Below are positions 5,679 to 6,780 of a DNA stretch of 6,780 nt, one piece after another. Below the pieces are notes generated by a model. That model did no database searches. It saw only the letters and a program-made list of their open reading frames with translations, and was not told the DNA's origin. Within the stretch, counting starts at the first letter, position 1, and each line of letters begins with the position of its first letter. Origin of the DNA: Synechococcaceae bacterium WB4_1_0192 (GTDB lineage: Bacteria > Cyanobacteriota > Cyanobacteriia > PCC-6307 > Cyanobiaceae); contig RFPK01000110.1 of the NCBI GenBank assembly GCA_009926195.1, positions 1 through 6,780 of the forward strand, in the 5' to 3' direction. A program made the position numbers and the translations under genes.

Positions 5679-6751
5679 CAACGGAAGGGCGGCGAATAGA
5701 TCAGGCCACCATCCTTCCACTGGCGGTTCAGACCGCGCTCCAGCTTCAGCTTGGACGCCATGCCGACATTGCGTTCGAAGATCTCGCCGTAGTTGCCGAC
5801 GGCCTTGATGGCCTTGACCGCGAAATCGGCCGGCAGGCCGAGCTGCTTGCCGAAGTCACCCTCCACGCCCAGGAAGCGGCGCAGATCGGCCTGGTTGGTG
5901 TTGGCCCTGGCCTCGGCCACCTTGGCGTCGACATTGGCCTGCGTGATGCCCAGCTCCTCGGCCTGCATCAGGGCATAGACGGTCCAGCGCACGGCATCCG
6001 ACCAGAGCGGATCGGCATTGACCGTGGCCGGGCTGAGGGGTTCCTTGCTCAGAACCTCAGGCAGCAGGGTGTGGGCCGCGGGATCGGGGAAGCTGGTGCG
6101 CTTGCCGGCCAGCTGCGAGCGATCGCTGGTGACGGCCACGCAGCGTCCCTCCAGATAGGCGGCGTAGGTCTGGTCGCCGGTCTGGAACTTGAGGGGCGTA
6201 TAGGCTGCCTTGATCTCGCGCATGCGGTCGGCGAGGTTGAGCTCGGTGGTGGTGCCGCTCTCGACGCAGATCGGCTTGCCGGCCAGATCCTGGAGACGCT
6301 TGATGCCGCTGCTGTTGGGCACCATCACGCCCTGGCCGTCATAGAAGACCGTGGGCGCGAAGCTGAGGCCGTTGCCACCGGCGGCATCGCGGCTGAGCGT
6401 ATAGGTGGTGTTGCGGGACAGGAGATCCACCTCGCCGCTGGCCAGAGCTGCGAAACGCTCGGAAGAGTTGAGATCGCGGTAATCGACCCTGGCAGGGTCG
6501 CCCAGCACGGCTGCGGCGGTGGCTTTGCAGACATCCACGTCCAGACCGCTGTAGCTGCCGTCGGGCCCCACGAAACTGAACCCTGGCAGCTTGCCGTCCA
6601 CACCGCACACCAACTTGCCGCGGCCGCTGATGGTGGCCAGCTTCTGGCTCTGAAGGCCACCGTCATCCCCGGCACAGCCGAAGAGACCAAGGGAGGCAAT
6701 TAGGGGAACGGCTGTAGCCAGCCTGCGCAGGAGCGTCATGCCACGTTGCAT
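5678..6751 (-). CDS. aapJ: Amino acid ABC transporter substrate-binding lipoprotein (AapJ/BztA/NatF type)
   Basis: This 357-residue periplasmic solute receptor of the SBP_bac_3 fold is the first gene of the operon. Residues 5-25 form a signal peptide (basic MTLLRR, then a hydrophobic core) ending in LFGC, so Cys26 may be lipidated; Phe at -2 is not the commonest lipobox residue. The mature protein matches AapJ closely: GKLVCGVDGKLPGFSF (45-60), GLDVDVCKA (69-77), SGEVDLLSRNTTYTLSRD (105-122), YYDGQG-like FYDGQGVMVPN (136-146), ESGTTTELNLAD (164-175), SKEPLSPA (235-242), VGNYGEIFERNVG (318-330) and a C-terminus ending PPFR. In this fold the Arg of LSRNTT (R113) and the Asp of TSD (D210) are expected to contact the amino acid's carboxylate and amino groups. 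Met1 (6751) and Met5 (6739) are both possible starts; neither has a strong Shine-Dalgarno. The stop overlaps the permease 1 start. Substrate range is probably broad L-amino acids, by family. Confidence 0.94.
   Translation of the reverse strand: MQRGMTLLRRLATAVPLIASLGLFGCAGDDGGLQSQKLATISGRGKLVCGVDGKLPGFSFVGPDGSYSGLDVDVCKATAAAVLGDPARVDYRDLNSSERFAALASGEVDLLSRNTTYTLSRDAAGGNGLSFAPTVFYDGQGVMVPNSSGIKRLQDLAGKPICVESGTTTELNLADRMREIKAAYTPLKFQTGDQTYAAYLEGRCVAVTSDRSQLAGKRTSFPDPAAHTLLPEVLSKEPLSPATVNADPLWSDAVRWTVYALMQAEELGITQANVDAKVAEARANTNQADLRRFLGVEGDFGKQLGLPADFAVKAIKAVGNYGEIFERNVGMASKLKLERGLNRQWKDGGLIYSPPFR
6119..6126. repeat. HIP1 octamer GCGATCGC
   Basis: This is the second exact HIP1 palindrome in the window, inside the binding-protein gene and extended to the 10-base palindrome AGCGATCGCT (6118-6127). 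Several one-mismatch relatives (GCGATCGG and similar) occur elsewhere in the window. Confidence 0.6.
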
Positions 6752-6780
6752 GGATCAGCGCAGTTTGCCAGTAAATCGAT

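Noticed and set aside
6071..6703. A 210-codon + strand frame opposite the binding protein
   Set aside because: It has no start context or motif; the Ala/Gly/Val-rich pattern is what the complement of this GC-rich gene would give.
6770..6775. TTTACT on the minus strand upstream of the binding-protein gene as a possible -10 box
   Set aside because: It matches the consensus at only four of six positions, and the -35 region lies outside the window, so a promoter cannot be supported.

Overview
The window is GC-rich (roughly two thirds G+C by eye) and almost entirely coding. It looks like bacterial chromosome, most likely from a freshwater or marine picocyanobacterium of the Synechococcus/Cyanobium type. 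The support is indirect: two exact copies of the cyanobacterial HIP1 octamer GCGATCGC (2973-2980, 6119-6126), weak or absent Shine-Dalgarno sequences, and a gene mix that would fit. Taxonomy is an inference.

Layout. Two genes on the + strand occupy 1-1459. The first is the C-terminal part of a FUSC/aromatic-acid-exporter-like membrane protein that runs off the left edge (to 779). The second is a small K+-channel-like protein with a TVGYGD selectivity filter (776-1459), joined to the first by an ATGA stop/start overlap. The remaining 5.3 kb is one minus-strand operon, transcribed right to left: substrate-binding lipoprotein (6751-5678), permease 1 (5678-4704), permease 2 (4698-3430), ATPase (3433-2693) and an MFS transporter (2693-1410). 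The order SBP-TM-TM-ATPase and the detailed motifs match the general/polar L-amino acid ABC importer AapJQMP of Rhizobium (BztABCD of Rhodobacter; NatFGH plus BgtA of Anabaena). Junctions are TGATG, a 5-nt gap, ATGA and TGATG, so the five genes are probably co-transcribed and translationally coupled.

How they may work together. The binding protein would capture amino acids in the periplasm, the two different permeases would form the channel, and the ATPase would drive import. The MFS protein is the least expected member; it shares GADYP and ELFPTPLRG-type motifs with the phosphate/sugar/aromatic-acid branches of the superfamily, and its substrate is unknown. The two operons converge and their last genes overlap tail to tail by 50 bp. 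No intergenic space is left for a conventional terminator, although an imperfect stem-loop lies in the overlap.

The only non-coding sequence is 5 nt between the permeases and 29 nt at the right edge. No RNA genes, mobile elements or CRISPR arrays were seen. The content is mostly recognisable transport genes; the points worth a second look are the MFS cistron in an aap operon, the overlapping convergent ends, and the unusual N-terminus of the channel.
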